64,000 nucleotides of DNA from Rutidosis leptorrhynchoides (taxonomy: Eukaryota > Streptophyta > Magnoliopsida > Asterales > Asteraceae): NCBI RefSeq assembly GCF_046630445.1, contig NC_092333.1, positions 580,501 through 644,500 of the forward strand, in the 5' to 3' direction. Every line of letters starts with the position of its first letter. Within the stretch, counting starts at the first letter, position 1. The notes beneath the pieces were generated by a model. The model was not told the origin of the DNA. It worked only from the letters and a program-made list of their open reading frames with translations, and made no database searches. The position numbers and the translations under genes were made by a program. This document shows, piece by piece, positions 24,069 to 36,168 of this stretch.

Positions 24069-27000
24069 TTAAGCTGTTGAAGGTGTTGATGAATCTTCTC
24101 GAAATAGATGCGGGTATTTCTTCTTCATTTGATCTTCACGCTCCCAGGTGAACTTGGGTCCTCTACGAGCATTCCATCGAACCTTAACAATTGGTATCTT
24201 GTTTTGCTTAAGTCTTTTAACCTCACGATCCATTATTTCGACGGGTTCTTCGATGAATTGAAGTTTTTCGTTGATTTGGATTTCATCTAACGGAATAGTG
24301 AGATCTTCTTTAGCAAAACATTTCTTCAAATTCGAGACGTGGAAAGTGTTATGTACAGCCGCGAGTTGTTGAGGTAACTCAAGTCGGTAAGCTACTGGTC
24401 CGACACGATCAATAATCTTGAATGGTCCAATATACCTTGGATTTAATTTCCCTCGTTTACCAAATCGAACAACGCCTTTCCAAGGTGCAACTTTAAGCAT
24501 GACCATCTCTCCAATTTCAAATTCTATATCTTTTCTTTTAATGTCAGCGTAGCTCTTTTGTCGACTTTGGGCGGTTTTCAACCGTTGTTGAATTTGGATG
24601 ATCTTCTCTGTAGTTTCTTGTATAATCTCCGGACCCGTAATCTGTCTATCCCCCACTTCACTCCAACAAATCGGAGACCTGCACTTTCTACCATAAAGTG
24701 CTTCAAACGGCGCCATCTCAATGCTTGAATGGTAGCTGTTGTTGTAGGAAAATTCTGCTAACGGTAGATGTCGATCCCAACTGTTTACGAAATCAATAAC
24801 ACATGCTCGTAGCATGTCTTCAAGCGTTTGTATCATCCTTTCGCTCTGCCCATCAGTTTGTGGATGATAGGCAGTACTCATGTCTAGACGAGTTCCTAAT
24901 GCTTGTTGTAATGTCTGCCAGAATCTTGAAATAAATCTGCCATCCCTATCAGAGATAATAGAGATTGGTATTCCATGTCTGGAGACGACTTCCTTCAAAT
25001 ACAGTCGTGCTAACTTCTCCATCTTGTCATCTTCTCTTATTGGCAGGAAATGTGCTGATTTGGTGAGACGATCAACTATTACCCAAATAGTATCAAAACC
25101 ACTTGCAGTCCTTGGCAATTTAGTGATGAAATCCATGGTAATGTTTTCCCATTTCCATTCTGAGATTTCGGGTTGTTGAAGTAGACCTGATGGTTTCTGA
25201 TGCTTAGCTTTGACCTTAGAACACGTCAAACATTCTCCTACGTATTTAGCAACATCGGCTTTCATACCCGGCCACCAAAAATGTTTCTTGAGATCCTTGT
25301 ACATCTTCCCCGTTCCAGGATGTATTGAGTATCTGGTTTTATGAGCTTCTCTAAGTACCATTTCTCTCATATCTCCAAATTTTGGTACCCAAATCCTTTC
25401 AGCCCTATACCGGGTTCCGTCTTCCAGAATATTAAGATGCTTCTCCGATCCTTTGGTATTTCATCCTTTAAATTTCCCTCTTTTAAAACTCCTTGTTGCG
25501 CCTCCTTTATTTGAGTAGTAAGGTTATTATGAATCATTATATTCATAGATTTTACTCGAAAGGGTTCTCTATCCTTCCTGCTCAAGGCATCGGCTACCAC
25601 ATTTGCCTTCCCCGGGTGGTAACGAATCTCAAAGTCGTAATCATTCAATAATTCAATCCACCTACGCTGCCTCATATTCAGTTGTTTCTGATTAAATATG
25701 TGTTGAAGACTTTTGTGGTTGGTATATATAATACTTTTGACCCCATATAAGTAGTGCCTCCAAGTCTTTAATGAAAAAATAACCGCGCCTAATTCTAAAT
25801 CATGCGTCGTATAATTTTGTTCGTGAATCTTTGTCTAGACGCATAAGCAATCACCTTAGTTCGTTGCATTAATACACAACTGAGACCTTGCTTTGATGCG
25901 TCACAATAAATCACAAAATCATCATTCTCTTCAGGCAATGACAATATAGGTGCCGTAGTTAGCTTTTTCTTCAATAACTGAAACGCTTTCTCTTGTTCAT
26001 CATTCCATTCAAATTTCTTCCCTTTATGCGTTAATGCAGTCAAGGGTTTTGCTATTCTGGAAAAGTCTTGGATGAACCTTCTGTAGTAACCAGCTAGTCC
26101 TAAAAACTGGCGTATGTGTTTCGGAGTTTTCGGGGTTTCCCACTTTTCAACAGTTTCTATCTTTGCCGGATCCACCTTAATACCTTATTTGTTCACTATG
26201 TGACCGAGAAATTGAACTTCTTCCAACCAAAATGCACACTTTGAAAACTTAGCATACAATTCTTCCTTCCTCAATACTTCTAACACCTTTCTCAAATGTT
26301 CACCGTGTTCTTGGTCATTCTTTGAGTAAATAAGTATGGTATCAATGAAAACAATGACAAACTTGTCAAGGTATGGTCCACACACTCGGTTCATAAGGTC
26401 CATGAACACAGCTGGTGCATTAGTTAAACCAAACGGCATGACCATAAACTCGTAATGACCGTAACGTGTTCTGAAAGCAGTCTTTGGAATATCATCTTCT
26501 TTCACCAGAATATGATGATACCCGGAACGTAAGTCAATCTTTGAATAAACAGACGAGCCTTGTAGTTGATCAAATAAGTTGTCAATTCTCGATAGTGGGT
26601 AGCGGTTCTTGATGGTAAGTTTGTTCAACTCTCGGTAGTCGATACACAACCTGAATGTACCATCTTTCTTCTTGACAAACAAAACAGGAGCTCCCCACGG
26701 TGATGTGCTTGATCGAATGAAACCACGCTCTAAAAGTTCTTGTAATTGGCTTTGCAGCTCTTTCATCTCGCTGGGTGCGAGTCTGTAAGGAGCACGAGCT
26801 ATTGGTGCAGCTCCTGGTACAAGATCTATTTGAAATTCAACGGATCGATGTGGGGGTAATCCCGGTAATTCTTTCGAAAATACATCAGGAAATTCTTTTG
26901 CAATGGGAACATCATTGATGCTCTTTTCTTCAGTTTGTACTTTCTCGACGTGTGCTAGAACAGCATAGCAACCTTTTCTTATTAGTTTTTGTGCCTTCAA

Positions 27001-27781
27001 ATTACTAATAAGATGTAGCTTCGTGTTGCCCTTTTCTTCGTACACCATTAAGGGTTTTCCTTTTTCTTGTATAATGCGAATTGCATTTTTATAACAAACG
27101 ATCTCTGCGTTCACTTCTTTCAACCAGTCCATACCGATTATCACATCAAAACTCCTTAACTCTACTGGTATCAAATCAATCTTAAATGTTTCGCTAACCA
27201 GTTTAATTTCTCGATTCCGACATATATTATCTGCTGAAATTAATTTACCATTTGCTAATTCGAGTAAAAATTTACTATCCAAAGGCGTCAATGGACAACT
27301 TAATTTAGCACAAAAATCTCTACTCATATAGCTTCTATCCGCACCCGAATCAAATAAAACGTAAGCAGATTTATTGTCAATAAGAAACGTACCCGTAACA
27401 AGCTCCGGGTCTTCCTGTGCCTCTGCCGCATTAATATTGAAAACTCTTCCGCGGCCTTGTCCATTCGTGTTCTCCTGGTTCGGGCAATTTCTAATAATGT
27501 GGCCCGGTTTTCCACATTTATAACAAACTACATTGGCATAACTTGCTCCGACACTACTTGCTCCGCCATTACTCATTCCGACACCATTTGTTCCTTTCGT
27601 TCTATTAACCCCTGGTCCATAGACCTCACACTTCGCCGCGCTATGACCATTTCTTTTACACTTGTTGCAAAATTTGGTGCAGAACCCCGAGTGATACTTT
27701 TCACACCTTTGTCATAGCTGCTTCTGATTGTTGTTGTTGTTGTTGTTGCGGTTATTATTGTTGTTGGGATGATTGTTGTAG

Positions 27782-27834
<53 letters not shown>

Positions 27835-28704
27835 GGGTCGTTTGTTGTAGTTGCGATTGATGTTGCGATTGTTGGGATAATTGTTGCGATTATTGTTGTA
27901 ATTGCTGTTGTTGTTGTATTGGTGATTCTTATCATCATTTTCCTCCCACTTTCTTTTGACTTGCTTCACATTGGCCTCTTCAGCAGTCTGTTCTTTAATT
28001 CTTTCTTCAATCTGGTTCACTAGTTTGTGAGCCATTCTACATGCCTGTTGTATGGAGGCGGGCTCGTGTGAACTTATATCTTCTTGGATTCTTTCCGGTA
28101 ATCCTTTCACAAACGCGTCGATCTTCTCTTCCTCATCTTCGAATGCTCCCGGACACAATAGGCACAATTCTGTGAATCGTCTTTCATACGTGGTAATATC
28201 AAATCCTTGGGTTCGTAACCCTCTAAGTTCTGTCTTGAGCTTATTGACCTCGGTTCTGGGACGGTACTTCTCATTCATCAAGTGCTTGAATGCTGACCAC
28301 GGTAGTGCGTACGCATCATCTTGTCCCACTTGCTCTAGATAGGTATTCCACCATGTTAACGCAGAACCTGTGAAGGTATGCGTAGCGTACTTCACTTTGT
28401 CCTCTTCAGTACACTTACTTATGGTAAACACCGATTCGACCTTCTCGGTCCACCGTTTCAATCCGATCGGTCCTTCGGTTCCATCAAATTCCAAAGGTTT
28501 GCAGGCAGTGAATTCTTTGTAGGTGCATCCTACACGATTTCCTGTACTGCTAGATCCAAGGTTATTGTTGATATGTAGCGCAGCCTGTACTGCGGCTATG
28601 TTTGAAGCTAGAAAAGTACGGAATTCCTCTTCATTCATATTCACGGTGTGTCGAGTAGTCGGTGCCATTTCCTTCAAAATAGTCAAATGGAACAAGTTAA
28701 TCAT
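24069..28704 (-). pseudogene. gag-pol: Tekay copy 1 gag-pol, multiply broken
   Basis: Minus strand. Gag (28704-27712; likely start 28668) has the same domains as copy 2 and a longer Asn-rich run (27769-27840). TGA at 27712-27714 replaces the first Cys of the zinc-binding region. Zinc knuckle, protease (DSGADRS) and RT follow in 27576-26185; the RT site reads Phe-Ile-Asp-Thr (about 26335), losing the second catalytic Asp. TAA near 26186 replaces a Glu. A 4-bp deletion near 25830 shifts RNase H, and a 1-bp deletion near 25455 shifts the RNase H-integrase linker. Integrase and the chromodomain-like end are open from 25370 to 24069, with HHCC and the Asp-Asp-Glu residues intact. Confidence 0.92.
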
Positions 28705-28775
28705 ACAGAATATTAAGAGTAGTTAATAGTATTTCGTAGCATAATATGAACTCATTTATAAAAGCTTTTTCTTCA

Positions 28776-28800
28776 TATTAGCGTTTTATAAGTTTAAATT
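28776..28800 (-). other. Internal polypurine tract/LTR-junction copy, Tekay copy 1
   Basis: Counterpart of the 14766-14790 site, spanning roughly 28795-28822 on the minus strand: AACAGGTAGGTACT followed by ACCCGAA. It carries A where copy 2 has G, and the copy 1 terminal tract shows the same A. Confidence 0.5.
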
Positions 28801-29009
28801 CGGGTAGTACCTACCTGTTAAGTTCATACTTAGTAGCTAATATACAATTTAACTACTACAATTCTATATGAAAAACTGATTATAATAATATTTCGCGTTC
28901 AAACTTTTACACAATATTTTACAAACTTACAATACCGCTTATTTTACATATAGCATGAAATATAGCACACAATAAATGTGATACAAGATGGTTGTGAAGA
29001 TAATTCTAG

Positions 29010-29693
29010 CTAGTACACAAGTCGTTCAGCAAAGGCAATAAAGACACGTAATTCATACGTCCAGAAACAAGTCATGCATTCTGGTTTTACTAGGATTACT
29101 TCCCATCCTTGGTCTTGTGGAACATAACCGTTATGGCCGTTGATAAGACAGCGTGTTGTAACGTCGTCAAAGGGACGAGGGTTACGTAATGTCCAACAGT
29201 CCCGTAACAATCTAAAAACCTCATTTCTTACCCCAATTACCGACTCCGTCACTTGTGTTAACGTTTTGTTTAATAGTTGTAGCCCGATGTTCTTGTTCTC
29301 ACTTTGGTAAGAAGCGAACATTACTAATCCGTAAGCATAACATGCTTCTTTATGTTGCATGTTAGCCACTTTTTCTAAATCATGAAGTCCAATATTCGGA
29401 TATATTGAGTCAAAATAAATTCTTAACCCATTGCGTAAAATAGCATTTAGGTTCCCCGCAATATATGCGTCAAAGTAAACACATCGTAACTTATGGATTT
29501 CCCAATGTGATATCCCCCATCTTTCGAACGAAAGCCTTTTATAAACCAAGGCATTCTTGGAACGTTCTTCGAATGTCTTACAAACTGATCTCGCCTTAAA
29601 TAGTTGTGCCGAAGAATTCTGACCGACTCTAGATAAGATTTCATCAATCATGTCTCCGGGTAGGTCTCTTAAAATATTGGGTTGTCTATCCAT
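29010..29693 (-). CDS. F-box protein carried by Tekay copy 1
   Basis: An intact ORF of 227 codons, same length and architecture as 13894-14577: N-terminal F-box, Sel1-like segment, Cys-x2-Cys and an aromatic C-terminus. By eye about 11 residues differ, mostly conservative and spread along the protein, with no indel. It remains open while gag, RT, RNase H and the acidic ORF of this element are broken. The ATG at 29693 sits 135-160 nt after the acidic ORF. The likely role by family is an SCF ubiquitin-ligase receptor; target unknown. Confidence 0.8.
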   Translation of the reverse strand: MDRQPNILRDLPGDMIDEILSRVGQNSSAQLFKARSVCKTFEERSKNALVYKRLSFERWGISHWEIHKLRCVYFDAYIAGNLNAILRNGLRIYFDSIYPNIGLHDLEKVANMQHKEACYAYGLVMFASYQSENKNIGLQLLNKTLTQVTESVIGVRNEVFRLLRDCWTLRNPRPFDDVTTRCLINGHNGYVPQDQGWEVILVKPECMTCFWTYELRVFIAFAERLVY

Positions 29694-29829
29694 TTTGTGT
29701 TTTTATACTGTAAAATAGACAAGAGTTAGATTCATAAAAAAATACTTATTAATACAAGCAATTTTTACATATATCATAAAGCATAAGCACACTATATTAC
29801 ATATATTACACCACACGAATACAACTATC

Positions 29830-30444
29830 TTATTCCGACTCGCTTGTTTCTTCTTCTTCGGTTTTGGTTCGTTTTGCCAAGTTTCTAGGGATATATGATG
29901 TTCCCCTAATACGAGCCGTCGTTTTCCACATTGGTTTAGAAAAACCTGGTGGTTTAGAGGTTCCCGGGTCATTGTTACAACTTAAGGACTTCGGGGGTTG
30001 ACGATACATATAAAGTTCATCGGGGTTGGAATTAGATTTCTCTATTTTTATGCCCTTTCCCTTATTATATTCTTTTGCCTTTTAAAATTCAGTTGGGGTA
30101 ATTTCTATAACATCATCGGAATTCTCGTCGGAATCCGATTCATCGGAGAATTGGTAATCCTCCCAATATTTTGCTTCCTTGGCGGAAACACCATTGACCA
30201 TAATTAACCTTGGTCGGTTGGTTGAGGATTTTCTTTTACTTAACCATTTTATTATTTCCCCCACCGGTTCTATTTCTTCATCCGGTTCCGATTCTTCTTC
30301 CGGTTCCGATTCTTCTTCCGGTTCCGACTCTTCTTCCCGTTCCTCTTCGGGAACTTGTGAATCAGTCCACGAATCATTCCAATTTACATTTGACTCTTCA
30401 TTATTATTAGGTGAGTCAATGGAACTTGTTCTAGAGGTAGACAT
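29830..30444 (-). pseudogene. Acidic Glu/Ser-repeat ORF, Tekay copy 1, one nonsense codon
   Basis: Minus strand, ATG at 30444. The frame is 204 codons to a stop at 29830-29832 and is interrupted once, by TAA at 30082-30084 where copy 2 has Lys. It keeps 22 bp (about 29978-30000) that copy 2 lacks, so its C-terminus (a Pro/Lys/Arg-rich segment ending in Glu/Ser) probably shows the ancestral protein better. It has the same EESEP repeats as copy 2. Function unknown. Confidence 0.6.
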
Positions 30445-30639
30445 CTATCACATAATATCAAACGCGTTAAGAGATTAATATATCACATAATATTCACATG
30501 TTAAAAATATATAGTTTCCAACAAAATTTGTTAAGCAATCATTTTTCAAGTAAACACGGTCGAAGTCCAGACTCACTAATGCATCCTAACAAACTCGATA
30601 AGACACACTAATGCAAAATTCTGGTTCTCTAAGACCAAC

Positions 30640-30651
30640 GCTCGGATACCA
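30640..30651 (-). other. Primer-binding site, Tekay copy 1
   Basis: The minus strand reads TGGTATCCGAGC just inside the 5' LTR, identical to copy 2 and one mismatch from the initiator-Met tRNA complement. Confidence 0.85.
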
Positions 30652-30653
30652 AC

Positions 30654-33600
30654 TGAAATGTCCCGTTCTTATTGATTAAAAACGTTCCATATTAATTGAT
30701 TTCGTTGCGAGGTTTTGACCTATATATGAGACGTTTTTCAAAGACTACATTCATTTTTAAAACAAACCATAACCTTTATTTCATCAATAAAGGTTTAAAA
30801 AGCTTTACGTAGATTATCAAACAATGATAATCTAAAATATCCTGTTTACACACGACCATTACATAATAGTTTACAATACAAATATGTTACAACAAAATAA
30901 GTTTCTTGAATGCAGTTTTTACAAAATATCATACAAGCATGGACTCCAAATCTCGTCCTTATTTAAGTATGCGACAGCGGAAGCTCTTAATAATCACCTG
31001 AGAATAAATATGCTTAAAACATCAACAAAAATGTTGGTGAGTTATAGGTTTAACCTATATATATCAAATCATAATAATAGACCACAAGATTTCATATTTC
31101 AATACACATCCCATACATAGAGATAAAAATCATTCATATGGTGAACACCTGGTAACCGACATTAACAAGATGCATATATAAGAATATCCCCATCATTCCG
31201 GGACACCCTTCGGATATGATATAAATTTCGAACTACTAAAGCATCCGGTACTTTGGATGGGGTTTGTTAGGCCCAATAGATCTATCTTTAGGATTCGCGT
31301 CAATTAGGGTGTCTGTTCCCTAATTCTTAGATTACCAGACTTAATAAAAAGGGGCATATTCGATTTCGATAATTCAACCATAGAATGTAGTTTCACGTAC
31401 TTGTGTCTATTTTGTAAATCATTTATAAAACCTGCATGTATTCTCATCCCAAAAATATTAGATTTTAAAAGTGGGACTATAACTCACTTTCACAGATTTT
31501 TACTTCGTCTGGAAGTAAGACTTGGCCACTGGTTGATTCACGAACCTATAACAATATATACATATATATCAAAGTATGTTCAAAATATATTTACAACACT
31601 TTTAATATATTTTGATGTTTTAAGTTTATTAAGTCAGCTGTCCTCGTTAGTAACCTACAACTAGTTGTCCACAGTTAGATGTACAGAAATAAATCGATAA
31701 ATATTATCTTGAATCAATCCATGACCCAGTGTATACGTATCTCAGTATTGATCACAACTCAAACTATATATATTTTGGAATCAACCTCAACCCTGTATAG
31801 CTAACTCCAACATTCACATATAGAGTGTCTATGGTTGTTCCGAAATATATATAGATGTGTCGACATGATAGGTCGAAACATTGTATACGTGTCTATGGTA
31901 TCTCAAGATTACATAATATACAATACAAGTTGATTAAGTTATGGTTGGAATAGATTTGTTACCAATTTTCACGTAGCTAAAATGAGAAAAATTATTCAAT
32001 CTTGTTTTACCCATAACTTCTTCATTTTAAATCCGTTTTGAGTGAATCAAATTGCTATGGTTTCATATTGAACTCTATTTTATGAATCTAAACATAAAAA
32101 TTATAGGTTTATAGTCGGAAAAATAAGTTACAAGTTGTTTTTATAAAGGTAGTCATTTCAGTCGAAAGAACGACGTCTAGATGACCATTTTAGAAAACAT
32201 ACTTCCACTTTGAGTTTAACCATAATTTTTGGATATAGTTTCATGTTCATAATAAAAATTATTTTCTCAGAATAACAACTTTTAAATCAAAGTTTATCAT
32301 AGTTTTTAATTAACTAACCCAAAACAGCCCGCGGTGTTACTACGACGGCGTAAATCCGGTTTTACGGTGTTTTTCGTGTTTCCAGGTTTTAAATCATTAA
32401 GTTAGCATATCATATAGATATAGAACATGTGTTTATTTGATTTTAAAAGTGAACTTAGAAGGATTAACTTTTGTTTGCGAACAAGTTTAGAATTAACTAA
32501 ACTATGTTCTAGTGATTACAAGTTTAAACCTTCGAATAAGATAGCTTTATATGTATGAATTGAATGATGTTATGAACATCATTACTACCTTAAGTTCCTT
32601 GGATAAACCTACTGGAAAAGAGAAAAATGGATCTAGCTTCAACGGATCCTTGGATGGCTCGAAGTTCTTGAAGCAGAATCATGACACGAAAACAAGTTCA
32701 AGTAAGATCATCACTTGAAATAAGATTGTTATAGTTATAGAAATTGAACCAAAGTTTGAATATTATTATTACCTTGTATTAGAATGATAACCTACTGTAA
32801 GAAACAAAGATTTCTTGAGGTTGGATGATCACCTTACAAGATTGGAAGTGAGCTAGCAAACTTGAAAGTATTCTTGATTTTATGTAACTAGAACTTGTAG
32901 AATATATGAAGAACACTTAGAACTTGAAGATAGAACTTGAGAGAGATCAATTAGATGAATAAAATTGAAGAATGAAAGTGTTTTTAGGTGTTTTTGGTCG
33001 TTGGTGTATGGATTAGATATAAAGGATATGTAATTTTGTTTTCATGTAAATAAGTCATGAATGATTACTCATATTTTTGTAATTTTATGAGATATTTCAT
33101 GCTAGTTGCCAAATGATTGTTCCCACATGTGTTAGGTAACTCACATGGGCTGCTAAGAGCTGATCATTGGAGTGTATATATCAATAGTACATACATCTAA
33201 AAGCTGTGTATTGTACGAGTACGAATACGGGTGCATACGAGTAGAATTGTTGATGAAACTGAACGAGGATGTAATTGTAAGCATTTTTGTTAAGTAGAAG
33301 TATTTTGATAAGTGTATTGAAGTTTTTCAAAAGTGTATAAATACATATTAAAACACTACATGTATATACATTTTAACTGAGTCGTTAAGTCATCGTTAGT
33401 CGTTACATGTAAGTGTTGTTTTGAAACCTTTAGGTTAACGATCTTGTTAAATGTTGTTAACCCAATGTTTATAATATCAAATGAGATTTTAAATTATTAT
33501 ATTATCATGATATTATCATGTATGAATATCTCTTAATATGATATATATACATTAAATGTCTTTACAACGATAATCGTTACATATATGTCTCGTTTAAAAA

Positions 33601-33906
33601 TCATTAAGTTAGTAGTCTTGTTTTTACATATGTAGTTCATTGTTAATATACTTAATGATATGTTTACTTATCATAGTATCATGTTAACTATATATATATA
33701 TCCATATATATGTCATCATATAGTTTTTACAAGTTTTAACGTTCGTGAATCACCGGTCAACTTGGGTGATCAATTGTCTATATGAAACATATTTCAATTA
33801 ATCAAGTCTTAAAAAGTTTGATTGCTTAACATGTTGGAAACATTTAATCATGTAAATATCAATCTCAATTAATATATATAAACATGGAAAAGTTCGGGTC
33901 ACTACA
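30654..33906 (-). repeat. Tekay copy 1 5' LTR
   Basis: 3,253 bp, uninterrupted, matching the split 3' LTR and both LTRs of copy 2. The TATA-like box and CT-rich leader lie near 33020-32930 on the minus strand. Confidence 0.94.
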
Positions 33907-33911
33907 CATTA

Positions 33912-35735
33912 AACACAAAATTTGTGCATCCAAATATGCATTAGTGTTAGCAAAATAACAACTTAAAACAATCACTATAACATGTTAAATCAAAATTAAA
34001 CTTATACACATTTTCACAATTTTTCACAATTCTACACTTTTCAAATAAGCACATATGAAAATGTATACAAAGTTCATAAGCATTTAACTCAAATAACATG
34101 TCAAAATAGTCATTACTAATAATTAAACAAGTCTCAAATGGCAATTACATCAAATTAATCAAGTTCATGAATTTTGGACTTAAAAAGTCCACTTTAATCT
34201 CCAAAAATCATGTTTAGGATCAATGTTTGGGTCATTTAACTATCTAAACATGTTACACTACTCAATTTAGCAATAATTCATGACAAAAATCGGCCATAAC
34301 CTGTTTATATCAAAAAGTCCCAAATTGCTCAAGAACACAAACTCTAGATTTCTAAAAAAATTTAAAGTTTTTGGCTTCAAATCATGTTAAATAGCATCAA
34401 TCTAGGTTATACATGCATAAAATACTAACAATTTAACACTAATTACACTAGAAATTAACAAAATTGTATTAGGTAAAAAATTTGTAATTATCATAAAAAC
34501 TAGGAATTTATAGAGTTTAGGGGTGTAATTTTTACCATTTTGCTGAAGAATAAGAATCTAGGCATGATTAGAGCAAGAAAAATGATGAATTACGGTGAAA
34601 AATGGCGAATTTTAGAGAGGATTTTGAGGTTGGTTCGTGTAAATGTGTGTGTGTTTGTGTTGAAGAACAGGCGACTGAGCAATATGCTTCTGGCCAGATT
34701 TCACTCTCCATGCGATCGCATGGAGGGATAGTGAGAATCCCATGCGATCGCATGGGTACCCGGCTACAGTGTTTTGCTCTTTTTTTTTTTTTTTTTTTTT
34801 TTAAATAAAACCTTATACTTTATAAAACTTATAATTAATTAAATTTTAAAATTTTGTTTTCCTTTAGGAGCGAGGGTGTTTCGGATCGATGTCCTAGTCC
34901 GTCCCTTGACAAAATTTTAAAATTTGTCAATTCAAAGCGCGGTTTTAAAAGTAAAGATTTTTGGGTTTTTTAATATTTTTGGCATACTTTAGTTCAATAA
35001 GATTAAAAATAATGATAATAAAAGTTCTCGTCCCTCCCTTGGGTAAAGCAATTTCGGTTCAATGACCTAGTCTTCAACTCACGAAGAATTTTAAAAATCA
35101 AATTTTTAACTTAACGAAATAAAGTAAATTTTTGTTTTTAAATTCACACCAAACTTAAATTTAAAATGCATAAAATTAAAAATTCATATAATAAAAATTA
35201 AAAATTCACACCAAACTTATATTATATTTTTGTTTTTATACATACAAAATTATATTATATTTTTGTTTTTATACAAACAAACTTATATTAAAAAGATTAA
35301 TTTTTCAAATATTTACAATTTTAAATATATTAATTTTAAAAAGTTTACAATATTATTTTAATTTTTTTATATTAATTATAAAACATGGTAAAAATAAAAT
35401 TAAAAATCTTTTTGGCTTTTTTATCCCACTTTAATCAATCAAATATTATCAAAAATATGCGCCCCTCTTTTCGGTAAAGTAATTTCGGTTCATGACCTAA
35501 TTTAACTCATGACGAATTTTTGAAATATTTTGGGTTGATTGATTAAAGATATTTATACCTTAAGAATAAACGTTAAATTTCGCAGTGATGTAATAAATTT
35601 TTGTATGATATCAATAATTTCGGTCGCCAAACCTAATTTTATTCAATACCAATTTAATACTTTATAGCGAACAAATTAGCGTTTATTATCAAAAGGTTAA
35701 AAATAAAAATAAAAATAAAAACTGTACAGACTTAC
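33912..35735 (-). other. Athila region between zinc-motif ORF and env-like ORF (candidate intron)
   Basis: About 1.8 kb without a gene, AT-rich, with poly(A)/poly(T) runs (for example 34782-34802) and a palindrome pair at 34709-34754. Minus strand: it begins with a consensus donor (GTAAGT at 35735-35730) and, once Tekay copy 1 is removed, ends at the acceptor at 7680-7679. The intron would be about 1,839 nt without the insertion. Confidence 0.5.
34709..34754. promoter_or_regulatory. Palindrome pair CATGCGATCGCATG, N18 (Athila 3' internal)
   Basis: Perfect palindromes at 34709-34722 and 34741-34754, spacing 32 bp as in the LTRs, but with a wholly different 18-bp spacer. Confidence 0.7.
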
Positions 35736-35738
35736 CTG
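35730..35738 (-). promoter_or_regulatory. Consensus splice donor CAG/GTAAGT
   Basis: The minus strand reads CACAG/GTAAGT, a full match to the donor consensus, with the junction between 35736 and 35735. An AUG at 35777 on this exon is in the same frame as the env-like exon if it is joined to the acceptor at 7679. Confidence 0.55.
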
Positions 35739-35751
35739 TGAGATAGTATTC

Positions 35752-36168
35752 TTAGTTATATAATCTATCCCATTCATAAGATAGTCGGTTTAATTGGTTT
35801 TCCATAGCTACATAGGCGTAACCTCGAGCATTCAGTGTTTTTTCTTCTAAACATATGAACGGTCCGTCTCTGCATAAAGTAACAAATTCGGTGTTTGAAT
35901 AGGTTTGATTATTTGAACATTTACCTCCATGTAACCATTTTCCGCATTTGTGACATCTTTCAAGGTGTCGTGCTCTTCTTTTCGCTTTGGATTTTGATTT
36001 TCCTTTACCAAATTGTAACTTATTATCTTCGCATCTGGATTCTTTTCTTACTCCGTCCAATCTTTCTCTGATTACTGATACTATTTCACTCGGAAGTGTG
36101 TCATTATTACGTTTAGTGATCAAAGCGTGTAGCATTATACCATGGTTTAGTTCACAGGCAGTCTTCAT
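35752..36168 (-). CDS. Small zinc-motif ORF of Athila
   Basis: A 138-codon intact ORF directly downstream of integrase. The middle is very basic (about residues 55-70, KGKSKSKAKRRARH), followed by CHKCGKWLHGGKC, a C-x2-C-x4-H-x3-C arrangement close to a zinc knuckle, and further Cys residues. This would suit a nucleic-acid-binding protein. An acceptor-like TTTTATTTTTTTTAG ends at 36180, 12 nt before the ATG, and a consensus donor CAG/GTAAGT lies at 35738-35730 just after the stop, so the ORF fills one potential exon (36179-35736). It is the only intact coding frame in this Athila copy. I do not recognise the family; an accessory protein made from a subgenomic RNA is the best guess. Confidence 0.55.
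   Translation of the reverse strand: MKTACELNHGIMLHALITKRNNDTLPSEIVSVIRERLDGVRKESRCEDNKLQFGKGKSKSKAKRRARHLERCHKCGKWLHGGKCSNNQTYSNTEFVTLCRDGPFICLEEKTLNARGYAYVAMENQLNRLSYEWDRLYN

Larger units (their letters stand above)
7694..33906 (-). mobile_element. Tekay-like chromovirus copy 1
   Basis: Ends are TGAAATG at 7694 and ACTACA at 33906, with perfect TSD CATTA (7689-7693 and 33907-33911). The 3' LTR is split: 7694-9695 and 22776-24033, because copy 2 landed in it. The 5' LTR is 30654-33906. On the minus strand the internal region has primer-binding site, acidic ORF, F-box ORF, gag and pol. It is disabled by nonsense and frameshift changes in the acidic ORF, gag, RT, RNase H and the RNase H-integrase linker, and the RT active-site motif is altered. 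Excluding copy 2 it is about 13.1 kb. Confidence 0.93.
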
